This document shows positions 1 through 6,372 of a stretch of DNA of 11,866 nt, piece after piece (the first letter of the stretch is position 1; each line of letters starts with the position of its first letter). Both the position numbers and the translations under genes were made by a program. Source of the DNA: CAZFQD01 sp964520885 (GTDB lineage Bacteria; Bacillota; Clostridia; Oscillospirales; SIG519). The notes beneath the pieces were generated by a model. It was not told the DNA's origin. It saw only the letters and a list, made by a program, of their open reading frames with translations, and searched no databases. The stretch is from NCBI GenBank assembly GCA_964520885.1, contig CAZFQD010000067.1, positions 1 through 11,866 of the forward strand. The letters run 5' to 3'.

Positions 1-187
1 GATGCAAATGATATTATAAAGTATTATTTATTAAAAATCAAGTGCTATATAAATAAAATTAAATTTTCTTATTTAATATTACGAATATTATTACTATAAT
101 AATATATTTTTTTGCATTAACAATTTGCCCTCAAAATATATCATTTTTTCAAGACGGCAATAAAGGTTTATATAGAATTAATTAGTT

Positions 188-220
188 AAATAAAAAAAAT
201 AAAAAAAATCAAAAAAAACA
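188..220 (+). promoter_or_regulatory. A-tract upstream of the operon promoter (UP-like element)
   Basis: Runs of seven to eight A residues separated by single T or C bases lie directly upstream of the -35 box of the operon promoter. A-tracts in this position commonly act as UP elements bound by the RNA polymerase alpha subunit C-terminal domain and are typical of highly expressed ribosomal promoters. That it works this way here is inferred from position and composition only. The rest of 1-187 is AT-rich, with no ORF and no clear terminator that I can support. Confidence 0.45.
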
Positions 221-221
221 C

Positions 222-250
222 TTGCATTTTTTAAAAAGATGTAGTATTAT
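222..250 (+). promoter_or_regulatory. Sigma-70/SigA-type promoter of the S10 operon
   Basis: A -35 box TTGCAT (222-227) and a -10 box TATTAT (245-250) are separated by exactly 17 bp, close to the vegetative consensus TTGACA-N17-TATAAT. An A-rich tract precedes it. Transcription would start near 256-258, giving a leader of about 270 nt before rpsJ. It is the best promoter match upstream of the first gene and is the probable driver of the whole operon, although an additional promoter further upstream cannot be excluded. Confidence 0.7.
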
Positions 251-256
251 AACTTA

Positions 257-525
257 GCGTGACTTGATATGTGATGAAGTGAGAGGTTGCTGTAAGAGTT
301 TGCAGGTTATTTTCACTGAGTAGGTCCGATTTTAAATTGGGCGACAAATACGAGCACTGTGCGGTTTTTATGGCTTTATGCCAATTCCGTTTACCTTATA
401 CCCGGATTTTACATTCCGAAAATTGAAAATCCGGTTTTATAATGTCCATTGGTAAAACGCACGGCTAAGTGGTTAGTATTGTTGACCGCCAAACCAAAAA
501 TGTTAATTTTTAAGGAGGCGAGCAA
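257..525 (+). promoter_or_regulatory. Structured 5' leader RNA of the S10 operon
   Basis: A leader of about 270 nt without a credible gene contains several complementary segments. AGTGA 278-282 pairs with TCACT 313-317 around a hairpin (290-295 with 300-305, loop GAGT). CTGTGCG 357-363 pairs with CGCACGG 458-464 and encloses a small TGGC/GCCA hairpin (371-374 with 380-383). It also encloses a long interrupted stem: 390-395 with 451-456, 396-400 with 438-442, and a perfect 9-bp stem 402-410 with 426-434. A further hairpin can form at 463-490, competing with the last pairs of the closing stem. An AT stem 496-501/506-511 sits just before the rpsJ ribosome binding site AAGGAGG (512-518). In E. 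coli the S10 leader is bound by ribosomal protein L4, which causes attenuation and translational repression. Whether L4 or another ligand acts here is not shown by the sequence. The stems were found by eye. Confidence 0.55.
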
Positions 526-837
526 ATGGCAGTTAAAGAAAAAATCAGAATTAGGCTTAAAGCTTATGACCACAATCTTATTGACCAATCTGCTGAAAGA
601 ATAGTTGAAACAGCTAAGAGGACTGGAGCGAGGGTATCGGGACCTATTCCACTTCCAACTAAAAAGGAAATTATTACTGTTCTTCGTGCTGTTCACAAGT
701 ATAAGGATGCAAGAGAGCAATTTGAGATGAGAACTCACAAAAGGCTTATTGACATTCTTAAGCCTTCGGCTAAAACAGTTGAGGCACTAATGAGTCTTGA
801 ACTTCCCGCTGGTGTTGAAATAGAGATTAAACTCTAA
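526..837 (+). CDS. rpsJ: 30S ribosomal protein S10
   Basis: S10 is a small-subunit head protein; in many bacteria it also pairs with NusB in transcription antitermination. The 103-residue product has the family's usual length and begins with the typical KIRIRLKAYDH segment. It carries the conserved loop from SGPIPLPTKK into LRAVHKYKDAREQFEMRTHKRLIDI at about residues 38-77; the loop near residues 53-60 approaches the decoding site and is where tigecycline-resistance changes occur in other species. The ATG is preceded by AAGGAGG at 512-518 with 7-nt spacing, so the start is secure. It is the first gene of the operon, after a long structured leader, as in most Firmicutes. An antisense reading frame over the same DNA is a shadow. 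Confidence 0.97.
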   Translation: MAVKEKIRIRLKAYDHNLIDQSAERIVETAKRTGARVSGPIPLPTKKEIITVLRAVHKYKDAREQFEMRTHKRLIDILKPSAKTVEALMSLELPAGVEIEIKL

Positions 838-857
838 TTTAATGCAATGACGGTCAA

Positions 858-873
858 GTTGGTTAACACCAAC
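858..873 (+). other. Small hairpin in the rpsJ-rplC gap
   Basis: GTTGGT (858-863) and ACCAAC (868-873) form a perfect 6-bp stem with a 4-nt loop TAAC. A looser outer GGT/ACC pairing (852-854 with 879-881) can extend it. It ends about 10 nt before the rplC ribosome binding site AAGGAGG (883-889). No U-tract follows, so it is not an intrinsic terminator; it may be an mRNA stability or translation element, or chance. Confidence 0.35.
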
Positions 874-896
874 CAATAACCTAAGGAGGAAAAATA

Positions 897-1526
897 ATGG
901 AAAAAGGTATTATCGGTAAAAAAATCGGTATGACACAGATTTTTGACGAAAAAGGGAATGTTATTCCGGTAACAGTCATTTCTGCTGGGCCCTGTGTAGT
1001 TGTTCAAAAGAAAATTATGGATGTTGATGGTTATGTTGCTGTTCAGTTAGGATATTCTGATGTTAGCGAAAAGAAAATGAATAAACCTGCAAAAGGTCAT
1101 TTTGATAAAGCACAGGTTGCTTACAAAAAGATTTTAAAAGAATTTAAACTAAATAATTCAAATGAGATTAATGTTGGCGATTTAATTAAAGCTGATGTTT
1201 TTGAAAACGGTGAATGCGTAGATGTTACCGGTATCTCAAAAGGTAAAGGATTTGCTGGAACTGTTAAGAGATTTGGAACTCATAGAGGTCCTATGTCTCA
1301 TGGTTCAGGTTATCATAGAGGACAAGGCTCGATGGGTGCAGGTTCAGACCCAGGAAGAGTATTTAAGGGTAAAGCAATGGCTGGTCACTTAGGTAGTGAG
1401 AAAGTTACTGTTCAAAATCTTGAAATAGTTAAGATTGATGTTGAAAATAATCTTATTGCTGTTAGAGGTGCAATACCCGGTCCTAAGAGCAGTATCGTGT
1501 TCATTAAGAGCACAAATAGGAAGTAA
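897..1526 (+). CDS. rplC: 50S ribosomal protein L3
   Basis: L3 is an early-assembly large-subunit protein that binds 23S rRNA near the 3' end, with a long loop reaching towards the peptidyl transferase centre. The product is 209 residues, the normal length. It has the N-terminal GIIGKKIGMTQIF signature and the central SKGKGFAGTVKRFGTHRGP segment at about residues 114-132. The peptidyl-transferase-facing loop GSMGAGSDPGRVFKGKAMAGH lies at roughly residues 144-164, followed by VTVQNLEIVKID. Changes in that loop give linezolid or pleuromutilin resistance in other bacteria; I see no obviously unusual residue. The start ATG has AAGGAGG 7 nt upstream (883-889). It is separated from rpsJ by 59 nt that include a small hairpin. 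Confidence 0.97.
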   Translation: MEKGIIGKKIGMTQIFDEKGNVIPVTVISAGPCVVVQKKIMDVDGYVAVQLGYSDVSEKKMNKPAKGHFDKAQVAYKKILKEFKLNNSNEINVGDLIKADVFENGECVDVTGISKGKGFAGTVKRFGTHRGPMSHGSGYHRGQGSMGAGSDPGRVFKGKAMAGHLGSEKVTVQNLEIVKIDVENNLIAVRGAIPGPKSSIVFIKSTNRK

Positions 1527-1554
1527 GTAGCGGTAGCTGAAAGGGGGAAATACT

Positions 1555-2175
1555 ATGCCTAATGTTGCAGTTTATGATATGAGCGGTGCTCAAGTCGGAG
1601 AGATAACTCTTTTAGATTTAATATTTGGAGTAAAAGTTAATAAAACAGTTCTTCATATGGCTGTTGTTAATTATTTAGCTAATCAAAGACAAGGGACCCA
1701 GTCCACCTTAACGAGAGCAGAGGTAAGAGGCGGAGGGGCAAAACCTTGGAGACAAAAGGGAACAGGTAGAGCAAGACAGGGTTCTAATCGTTCACCACAA
1801 TGGACTCACGGTGGTATAGCACTAGGACCAAAGCCTAGAGATTATAGTTATAATATAAATAAAAAAGTAAAAAGAATTGCACTTAAATCAGCACTTTCTT
1901 CAAAAGTTTTGGATGGAGAATTAATTGTAGTTGATAATTTAACACTTGAAGCGATTAAAACAAAGTCAATTGTTAATATGCTAAATTCTTTGGACATAAA
2001 AAAAGCACTAATATTATTGCCAGAGGTTGATAAAATGGTTATTAAGAGCGCTGCTAATATTCCTTTTGTTAAAACAACTCTTGTTAATACTCTAAATGTA
2101 TATGATATATTAAAGTATGATAAGTTAATAGTATCTAAAGATGCTATTGCAAAACTTGAGGAGGTGTATGCATAA
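1555..2175 (+). CDS. rplD: 50S ribosomal protein L4
   Basis: L4 binds 23S rRNA domain I, and its extended loop lines the peptide exit tunnel. The 206-residue product has the bacterial L4 (L4/L1e) layout: a globular N-terminal part, the basic loop RAEVRGGGAKPWRQKGTGRARQG at about residues 54-76, then HGGIALGPKPRDYSYNINKKVKR, and a C-terminal domain ending AIAKLEEVYA. The tunnel loop looks like the wild-type, macrolide-sensitive consensus. In E. coli L4 is also the autoregulator of the S10 operon, so it is the first candidate ligand for the leader upstream of rpsJ, though that role is not demonstrated in Firmicutes as far as I know. The ribosome binding site is a G-rich GGGGG tract about 9 nt before the ATG. 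The stop codon overlaps the rplW start (TAATG). Confidence 0.97.
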   Translation: MPNVAVYDMSGAQVGEITLLDLIFGVKVNKTVLHMAVVNYLANQRQGTQSTLTRAEVRGGGAKPWRQKGTGRARQGSNRSPQWTHGGIALGPKPRDYSYNINKKVKRIALKSALSSKVLDGELIVVDNLTLEAIKTKSIVNMLNSLDIKKALILLPEVDKMVIKSAANIPFVKTTLVNTLNVYDILKYDKLIVSKDAIAKLEEVYA

Positions 2176-2468
2176 TGAAATTTGCTCAAGATATTGTTTT
2201 AAGACCAATTGTTACTGAAAAAAGTATGGCAGGACTTAAAGACAAAAAATACACCTTTGAAGTTGCTAAGGATGCAAATAAAATTGAAATTAAAAAGGCT
2301 GTTGAAGAACTTTTCAAGGTTTCAGTTGCATGTGTTAATACATTAAATGTCCGTGGCAGTAATAAGAGAATGGGCGTGCATACAGGTTTAACTCGCTCAT
2401 GGAAAAAAGCAATTATTACACTTAATGAGAAATCAAAGACAATTGAGTTTTTTGATAGTATGATGTAA
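2175..2468 (+). CDS. rplW: 50S ribosomal protein L23
   Basis: L23 sits at the exit of the peptide tunnel and is the docking point for trigger factor and the signal recognition particle. The 97-residue protein shows the family pattern: IVLRPIVTEKSM near the N-terminus, YTFEVAKDANKIEIKKAVEELFKV in the middle, and the NVRGSNKRMGVHTG loop followed by WKKAIITL. The ATG shares its A with the TAA stop of rplD. The ribosome binding site GAGGAGGTG (2158-2166) lies inside the rplD coding end, so translational coupling to L4 is likely. An open antisense frame over the gene is a shadow. Confidence 0.97.
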   Translation: MKFAQDIVLRPIVTEKSMAGLKDKKYTFEVAKDANKIEIKKAVEELFKVSVACVNTLNVRGSNKRMGVHTGLTRSWKKAIITLNEKSKTIEFFDSMM

Positions 2469-2493
2469 TCTTCCAATAAAGGAGTGAAATTAA

Positions 2494-3327
2494 ATGCCGA
2501 TAAAAGGATATAATCCTATAACTCCGGGAAGAAGGCAAATGACGGTTGTATCTTACGATGAATTATCAAAGGTTAAACCAGAAAAATCCCTTCTTGAAAA
2601 GCTTAAAAAGCATTCCGGTAGAAATAGTTATGGCAGAATAACAGTTCGTCACAAAGGTGGCGGAAATAAGCAAAAATATAGAATTATTGATTTCAAACGC
2701 AAGAAAATTGATTTACCTGCAAAGGTAATATCGTTAGAATATGATCCATATAGGTCTGCGTTTATAGCTTTAACTGAGTATTCTGATGGGGAAAAGAGTT
2801 ATATTATTGCTCCTAATGGTTTGAAGGTTGGCGATTCGGTTATTAGTTCAGTTAATGCTGATATTAAATTGGGAAATTGTATGCCAATATCAAGTATTCC
2901 AGTAGGTACAATTATTCATAATATTGAAATGTATCCAGGTAAAGGAGCTCAATTAGTTCGTTCAGCAGGTAATTCTGCTCAACTTATGGCTAAAGAAAAC
3001 GGCTATGCACAAGTTAGACTTCCATCAAGTGAGGTTCGGTTAATAAGACTTGATTGCAAAGCTACTATTGGGCAAGTTTCTAATCTTGACCATGAAAATG
3101 TTTCGATTGGTAAAGCTGGTAGAACTCGCCATATGGGTATAAGACCAACTGTTCGTGGTTCAGCTATGAATCCGTGCGACCATCCTCATGGTGGTGGTGA
3201 AGGTAAATCTCCTATAGGACGACCTGGACCAGTTACTCCTTGGGGTAAACCAACACTTGGTTATAAGACAAGGTCAAAGAAGGCGAAGACTAATAAGTAT
3301 ATCATTAAGAGAAGAAACAAAAAATAA
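2494..3327 (+). CDS. rplB: 50S ribosomal protein L2
   Basis: L2 is a primary 23S rRNA-binding protein needed for subunit association and for an active peptidyl transferase centre. The 277-residue product has the standard length. It opens with the KGYNPITPGRRQMTV signature, carries the GRITVRHKGGGNKQKYRIIDFKR segment at about 47-69, and has the SH3-like RNA-binding core (about 70-200). The C-terminal GSAMNPCDHPHGGGEGKSP motif covers residues 222-240; His230 corresponds to the conserved functionally important histidine of E. coli L2. The basic C-terminal tail ends IIKRRNKK. The ribosome binding site AAAGGAG begins about 14 nt upstream of the ATG. The gap to rplW is 25 nt. Confidence 0.98.
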   Translation: MPIKGYNPITPGRRQMTVVSYDELSKVKPEKSLLEKLKKHSGRNSYGRITVRHKGGGNKQKYRIIDFKRKKIDLPAKVISLEYDPYRSAFIALTEYSDGEKSYIIAPNGLKVGDSVISSVNADIKLGNCMPISSIPVGTIIHNIEMYPGKGAQLVRSAGNSAQLMAKENGYAQVRLPSSEVRLIRLDCKATIGQVSNLDHENVSIGKAGRTRHMGIRPTVRGSAMNPCDHPHGGGEGKSPIGRPGPVTPWGKPTLGYKTRSKKAKTNKYIIKRRNKK

Positions 3328-3360
3328 AATTGTTTATCTCTCACATAAGGAGGCTTTTAA

Positions 3361-3639
3361 ATGGGAAGAAGTGTTAAAAAAGGGCCATATATTGCACCAA
3401 GACTTTTAGAAAAGATAAAAGAAATGAACACTGCTGGTGAAAAAAGAGTGTTTAAGACTTGGTCAAGAGCATCTACTATTTTTCCAGATTTTGTTGGGCA
3501 CACGATTGCTGTTCACGATGGGAAAAAACATGTTCCAGTTTATATAACTGAGGATATGGTTGGACATAAACTTGGTGAGTTTGCACCTACACGAATATTT
3601 AGAGGGCATTCTGGTTCAAAAACAACTAATGCTATATAG
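3361..3639 (+). CDS. rpsS: 30S ribosomal protein S19
   Basis: S19 is a head protein of the small subunit that forms a complex with S13 and contacts the A-site finger of the 50S and 16S rRNA. The 92-residue protein starts with the near-universal MGRSVKKGPYI and continues through KTWSRASTIFPDFVGHTIAVHDGKKHVPVYITEDMVGHKLGEFAPTR. It ends in the FRGHSGS region, as the family does. The start is clear from this signature and from the AAGGAGG upstream (about 3347-3353). It lies between L2 and L22, as in all S10 operons. Confidence 0.98.
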   Translation: MGRSVKKGPYIAPRLLEKIKEMNTAGEKRVFKTWSRASTIFPDFVGHTIAVHDGKKHVPVYITEDMVGHKLGEFAPTRIFRGHSGSKTTNAI

Positions 3640-3669
3640 AAATTTGGGGCGAAAAAGGAGGATAATTAA

Positions 3670-4005
3670 ATGGAAGCAGTAGCACATTTGCGTCATTGTC
3701 GCATCGCTCCTCGTAAGGTTAAGATAGTTTTAGACCTTATAAGAAACAAAGATGTAGTAACAGCAATGGCTATTTTAAAGAATACACCAAAAATCGCAAC
3801 GGAGAGTTTGCAAAAGCTTTTAAAGTCAGTTATTGCCAATGCTGAAAATAATCATCATATGGCAGTTGACCAACTATATGTTGCACAGTGTTTTGTTTGT
3901 CCGGGACCTGTTGGTAAGAGAGTAATGCCTCGTGCACAGGGTAGAGCATTTCGGATTTTAAAGAGAACATCTCATATGACTATAGTACTTAAAGAGAAGG
4001 AATAA
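3670..4005 (+). CDS. rplV: 50S ribosomal protein L22
   Basis: L22 binds 23S rRNA, and its long beta-hairpin lines the exit tunnel beside L4. The 111-residue product has the LRHCRIAPRKVKIVLDLIR start, the alpha-helical body, and the hairpin PGPVGKRVMPRAQGRAFRI at about residues 78-96. It ends on the usual HMTIVLKEKE. Residues 82-84 of E. coli L22 are the site of erythromycin-resistance deletions; the hairpin tip here is full length, so no such deletion is present. The ribosome binding site AAGGAGG is about 6-7 nt before the ATG. rpsC begins 20 nt after the stop. Confidence 0.97.
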   Translation: MEAVAHLRHCRIAPRKVKIVLDLIRNKDVVTAMAILKNTPKIATESLQKLLKSVIANAENNHHMAVDQLYVAQCFVCPGPVGKRVMPRAQGRAFRILKRTSHMTIVLKEKE

Positions 4006-4024
4006 GCTGAAAAGGAGGTACAGT

Positions 4025-4693
4025 ATGGGACAAAAAGTTAATCCAAATGGTTTTAGAGTTGGCATAATTAAAAATTGGGAATCAAGATGGTTTGCAAAGG
4101 ACCATTTATTTGGTGATTTAATTGTAGAAGATAAGAGAATTAGAGATTTCATTAAGAAAGCACTTTATGCCGCTGGAATTCCTAAGATTGAAATTGAGAG
4201 AGATACTGCTAAGGTTCGCATATTTATTCACTGTGCTAAACCAGGTATGGTTATCGGTAGAGGCGGACAGGAAATAGATAAACTTCGTTTAAAGATTGAA
4301 TCTATTATTGGAAAGACTGTTAATATTAATATTGTAGAAGTAAAATCGCCTGATAGCAATTCTCAATTAGTTGCAGAAAACATTGCGGCTTCGCTTGAAA
4401 AGAGGGTTTCTTTTAGAAGAGCTATGAAACAAGCCATTGGCAGAGCTATGAAGGTAGGAGCTAAGGGAATTAAAGTAAATGTTGCTGGAAGGTTAGGCGG
4501 AGCAGAAATTGCAAGGTCTGAGCATTACCACGAAGGCACTATCCCACTTCAAACAATTAGAGCTGACATTGATTACGGTTTTGCTGAGGCAAATACAACT
4601 TATGGTAAAATTGGAGTTAAGGTTTGGATATATAATGGTGAGGTTCTCCAAAGTGCAAAGAAAACTCCTATGAAGGAAGGAGGAGAACATTAA
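4025..4693 (+). CDS. rpsC: 30S ribosomal protein S3
   Basis: S3 forms part of the mRNA entry tunnel, where with S4 and S5 it contributes helicase activity. The 222-residue protein begins GQKVNPNGFRVGI, has a KH type II domain with the signature MVIGRGGQEIDKLR (about residues 75-88), and has the C-terminal domain with GRLGGAEIARSE and IPLQTIRADIDYG. The C-terminus is of normal length for Firmicutes. An AAAGGAGG-type site sits just upstream of the ATG. The TAA stop overlaps the rplP start by one base, and the rplP ribosome binding site GAAGGAGGAG lies within the last rpsC codons, suggesting coupling. Confidence 0.97.
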   Translation: MGQKVNPNGFRVGIIKNWESRWFAKDHLFGDLIVEDKRIRDFIKKALYAAGIPKIEIERDTAKVRIFIHCAKPGMVIGRGGQEIDKLRLKIESIIGKTVNINIVEVKSPDSNSQLVAENIAASLEKRVSFRRAMKQAIGRAMKVGAKGIKVNVAGRLGGAEIARSEHYHEGTIPLQTIRADIDYGFAEANTTYGKIGVKVWIYNGEVLQSAKKTPMKEGGEH

Positions 4694-5124
4694 TGTTGAT
4701 GCCAAAGAGAGTTAAGTATCGAAGAGTATTTCGCGGCAGAATGAAAGGCGTTGCTACAAGAGGAAATTCTGTTACTGATGGTGAGTTTGGCTTAAAAGCT
4801 GAAGAACCATCTTGGATTACAAGTAGTCAAATTGAATCGGCTCGTATTGCTATGACACGATATATTAAAAGAGGTGGGCAGGTTTGGATAAAAATATTTC
4901 CCGATAAGCCTGTTACAAAAAAGCCGGCTGAAACCCGAATGGGTTCTGGTAAAGGTTCTCCTGATCACTGGGTTGCAGTAGTTAAGCCAGGAAGAGTAAT
5001 GTTTGAAATTGCCGGAATACCTGAGGAAACTGCAAGGGAAGCATTTAGGTTAGCGGCTCATAAACTTCCTATTAAATGTAAGTTTGTAAAAAAAGAGGAT
5101 GTTGTAGTTGGGGGTGATGAATGA
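4693..5124 (+). CDS. rplP: 50S ribosomal protein L16
   Basis: L16 organises the A-site tRNA-binding region of the 50S subunit. The 143-residue protein matches the family length and order: MLMPKRVKYRRVFRGRMKG at the N-terminus, then the EPSWITSSQIESARIAMTRYIKRGG segment. Next come WIKIFPDKPVTKKPAETRMGSGKGSPDHWVAVVKPGR and a C-terminal helix with EEAREAFRLAAHKLP-like sequence. I keep the first ATG because MLMPKR is the usual Firmicute beginning and because of its TAATG overlap with rpsC; the internal ATG at 4699 is the alternative. The stop overlaps the chosen rpmC start by one base (TGATG). Confidence 0.96.
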   Translation: MLMPKRVKYRRVFRGRMKGVATRGNSVTDGEFGLKAEEPSWITSSQIESARIAMTRYIKRGGQVWIKIFPDKPVTKKPAETRMGSGKGSPDHWVAVVKPGRVMFEIAGIPEETAREAFRLAAHKLPIKCKFVKKEDVVVGGDE

Positions 5125-5324
5125 TGAAGGCTAACGAACTCAATGAGTTATCTCCCAATGAACTTGATGTTAAGCTAAAGGACCTTAAGAGTGAGCTTTT
5201 TAACCTCAGATTTCAACACGCTACTAACCAATTAGATAATCCTAATAAATTAGTTGTAGTTAAAAAGGATATAGCTAGAGTCAAGACAATTCTTCGAGAA
5301 AAGGAGTTAAAGGAAGGTCAATAG
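5124..5324 (+). CDS. rpmC: 50S ribosomal protein L29
   Basis: L29 is a small two-helix protein beside L23 at the tunnel exit. The 66-residue product MKANELNELSPNELDVKLKDLK... has the family pattern, with LFNLRFQHATNQLDNPNKL and a C-terminal VKKDIARVKTILREKEL helix. Two in-frame ATGs occur, at 5121 and 5124. I choose 5124 because it is 7 nt from the GGGGGTG site (5110-5116) and gives the usual MKANE beginning; starting at 5121 would add one Met. The stop of rplP and this start form TGATG, so re-initiation coupling is likely. Confidence 0.94.
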   Translation: MKANELNELSPNELDVKLKDLKSELFNLRFQHATNQLDNPNKLVVVKKDIARVKTILREKELKEGQ

Positions 5325-5354
5325 ACATTTCTTTAATTGAAAGGAGGATTTTTG

Positions 5355-5612
5355 ATGAATGATAGAGCTTTAAGAAAAACAAGAACTGGCAAGGTGATTA
5401 GTGACAAAATGGATAAAACTATTGTTGTTGCTATAGAGTATAAAGTAAAACATCCCTTATACAAAAAGTATATTAAAATCACATATAAGCTAAAAGCTCA
5501 TGACGAGAACAATGAATGTAATATTGGAGATAAGGTGCTTGTTATGGAAACCCGTCCATTATCTAAAGATAAGAGATGGAGGCTTGTTGAGGTTTTAGAC
5601 AAGGCTAAGTAA
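5355..5612 (+). CDS. rpsQ: 30S ribosomal protein S17
   Basis: S17 is a primary 16S rRNA-binding protein with an OB fold. The 85-residue product reads MNDRALRKTRTGKVISDKMDKTIVVAIEYKVKHPLYKKYI and ends with METRPLSKDKRWRLVEVL, both diagnostic of the family. A longer frame opens with a TTG at 5337, but that would place the AAGGAGG site (5341-5347) inside the gene. The ATG at 5355, 7 nt after that site, is the real start and gives the usual length. The gap after rpmC is 30 nt. Confidence 0.95.
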   Translation: MNDRALRKTRTGKVISDKMDKTIVVAIEYKVKHPLYKKYIKITYKLKAHDENNECNIGDKVLVMETRPLSKDKRWRLVEVLDKAK

Positions 5613-5613
5613 G

Positions 5614-5629
5614 TCCCTTTATAGAGGGA
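5614..5629 (+). other. Hairpin immediately before the rplN ribosome binding site
   Basis: TCCCT (5614-5618) pairs with AGGGA (5625-5629) around a 6-nt apex that can add one G-U pair. The AAGGAGG of rplN (5630-5636) begins at the next base. No U-tract follows, so this is not a terminator. It could keep the site exposed or modulate ribosome loading, but it is short and may be chance. Confidence 0.35.
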
Positions 5630-5644
5630 AAGGAGGATTTAACC

Positions 5645-6013
5645 GTGATACAAATGCAGACATACCTAAAAGTTGCTGATAACACAGGAGCAAAGGAGTT
5701 AATGTGTATCAGAGTATTAGGTGGAACAGGAAGAAGATATGCAAATATAGGCGATGTAGTAGTTGCTTCTGTTAAAAAGGCGACACCCGGCGGACTTGTT
5801 AAAAAGGGTGAAGTAGTTAGGGCAATTATTGTTAGAACTTGTGTGGGTATAAGACGCAAGGATGGTTCGCATATTAAGTTTGATGAAAATGCTGCGGTTA
5901 TTATAAAAGACGATAAAAATCCCAGAGGTACTCGTATCTTCGGGCCAATAGCACGGGAACTTCGTGACAAAGAATATACCAAGATATTGTCATTAGCTCC
6001 TGAAGTGCTATAG
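5645..6013 (+). CDS. rplN: 50S ribosomal protein L14
   Basis: L14 lies at the subunit interface of the 50S, contributes to intersubunit bridges and is where the silencing factor RsfS binds in many bacteria. The 122-residue protein is the standard length, with MIQMQTYLKVADNTGAKELMCIRVLGG at the start. GDVVVASVKKATPGGLVKKGEVVRAIIVRT, DGSHIKFDENAAVIIKDDKNPRGTRIFGPIARELR and the terminal ILSLAPEVL follow. The start codon is GTG, with AAGGAGG (5630-5636) 8 nt upstream. In the classical E. coli arrangement this is the first gene of the spc operon; here only 32 nt separate it from rpsQ and no promoter is evident, so the two units look fused. Confidence 0.97.
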   Translation: MIQMQTYLKVADNTGAKELMCIRVLGGTGRRYANIGDVVVASVKKATPGGLVKKGEVVRAIIVRTCVGIRRKDGSHIKFDENAAVIIKDDKNPRGTRIFGPIARELRDKEYTKILSLAPEVL

Positions 6014-6028
6014 TGGAGGTAGTTAATT

Positions 6029-6352
6029 ATGAATAATTTAAAAGTCAAAAAGGGCGACACTATTATAGTAATATCGGGAAAAAGTAAGAACAAAAAGGGC
6101 AAGGTTCTTGAGGTTTCACCAAAAGAAGGCAAAGTAATTGTTCAAGGGGTTAATATGGTAACAAAGCATGTTAAACCTAAAAAGCAAGGTCAAGCAGGTG
6201 GAATTCTTAAGGCAGAAGGACCTTTATATGCTTGTAAGGTAATGCTTGTTTGTCCAAAGTGTGGACAGCCTACTAGAGTCGGACATAGAATTATGGGCGA
6301 CGGTAGTAAGGAGCGAATGTGTAGAAATTCTAATTGTAAGGAAACCATTTAG
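6029..6352 (+). CDS. rplX: 50S ribosomal protein L24, cysteine-containing C-terminus
   Basis: L24 is an early 23S-binding assembly initiator with a KOW domain. The KOW part is plain: LKVKKGDTIIVISGKSKNKKGKVLEV (about residues 4-29), then GVNMVTKHVKPKKQGQAGGI. The 107-residue product ends with a cysteine-bearing tail: CPKC at 75-78, then Cys98 and Cys103 in CRNSNC. Many Firmicute L24 proteins carry a similar four-cysteine, zinc-ribbon-like tail, but the second pair is more often CxxC, as I remember the family; here it is Cx4C. Zinc binding is therefore plausible, not certain. The ribosome binding site GGAGG (6015-6019) lies 9 nt before the ATG. Confidence 0.96.
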   Translation: MNNLKVKKGDTIIVISGKSKNKKGKVLEVSPKEGKVIVQGVNMVTKHVKPKKQGQAGGILKAEGPLYACKVMLVCPKCGQPTRVGHRIMGDGSKERMCRNSNCKETI

Positions 6353-6372
6353 TATAAAGGAGGCACAACAAG

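Noticed and set aside
74..90. TAATATT-ACG-AATATTA inverted repeat as a terminator of an upstream gene
   Set aside because: The stem is all A/T with a 3-nt loop and no proper U-tract, so it is too weak, and no upstream coding region is visible.
112..142. Second TTGCAT with an AT-rich -10-like stretch upstream
   Set aside because: The -10 match is poor at 17-18 bp spacing, and AT-rich DNA gives such matches often; the promoter at 222-250 is much better.
1..187. Possible tail of an upstream protein gene
   Set aside because: Dense stops in all frames and extreme AT content; nothing supports coding sequence.
409..738. Antisense open frame over the leader and rpsJ
   Set aside because: It lies opposite a certain rpsJ and the leader stems, has no ribosome binding site or recognisable domain, and is a shadow.
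858..873. rpsJ-rplC hairpin as an intrinsic terminator
   Set aside because: No run of T follows, and a strong ribosome binding site and rplC come directly after; read-through is required for the essential operon.
5605..6132. 175-codon antisense frame over rplN and the start of rplX
   Set aside because: Its codons mirror conserved L14 sequence on the other strand; there is no promoter or ribosome binding site, and long antisense frames are common opposite such genes.
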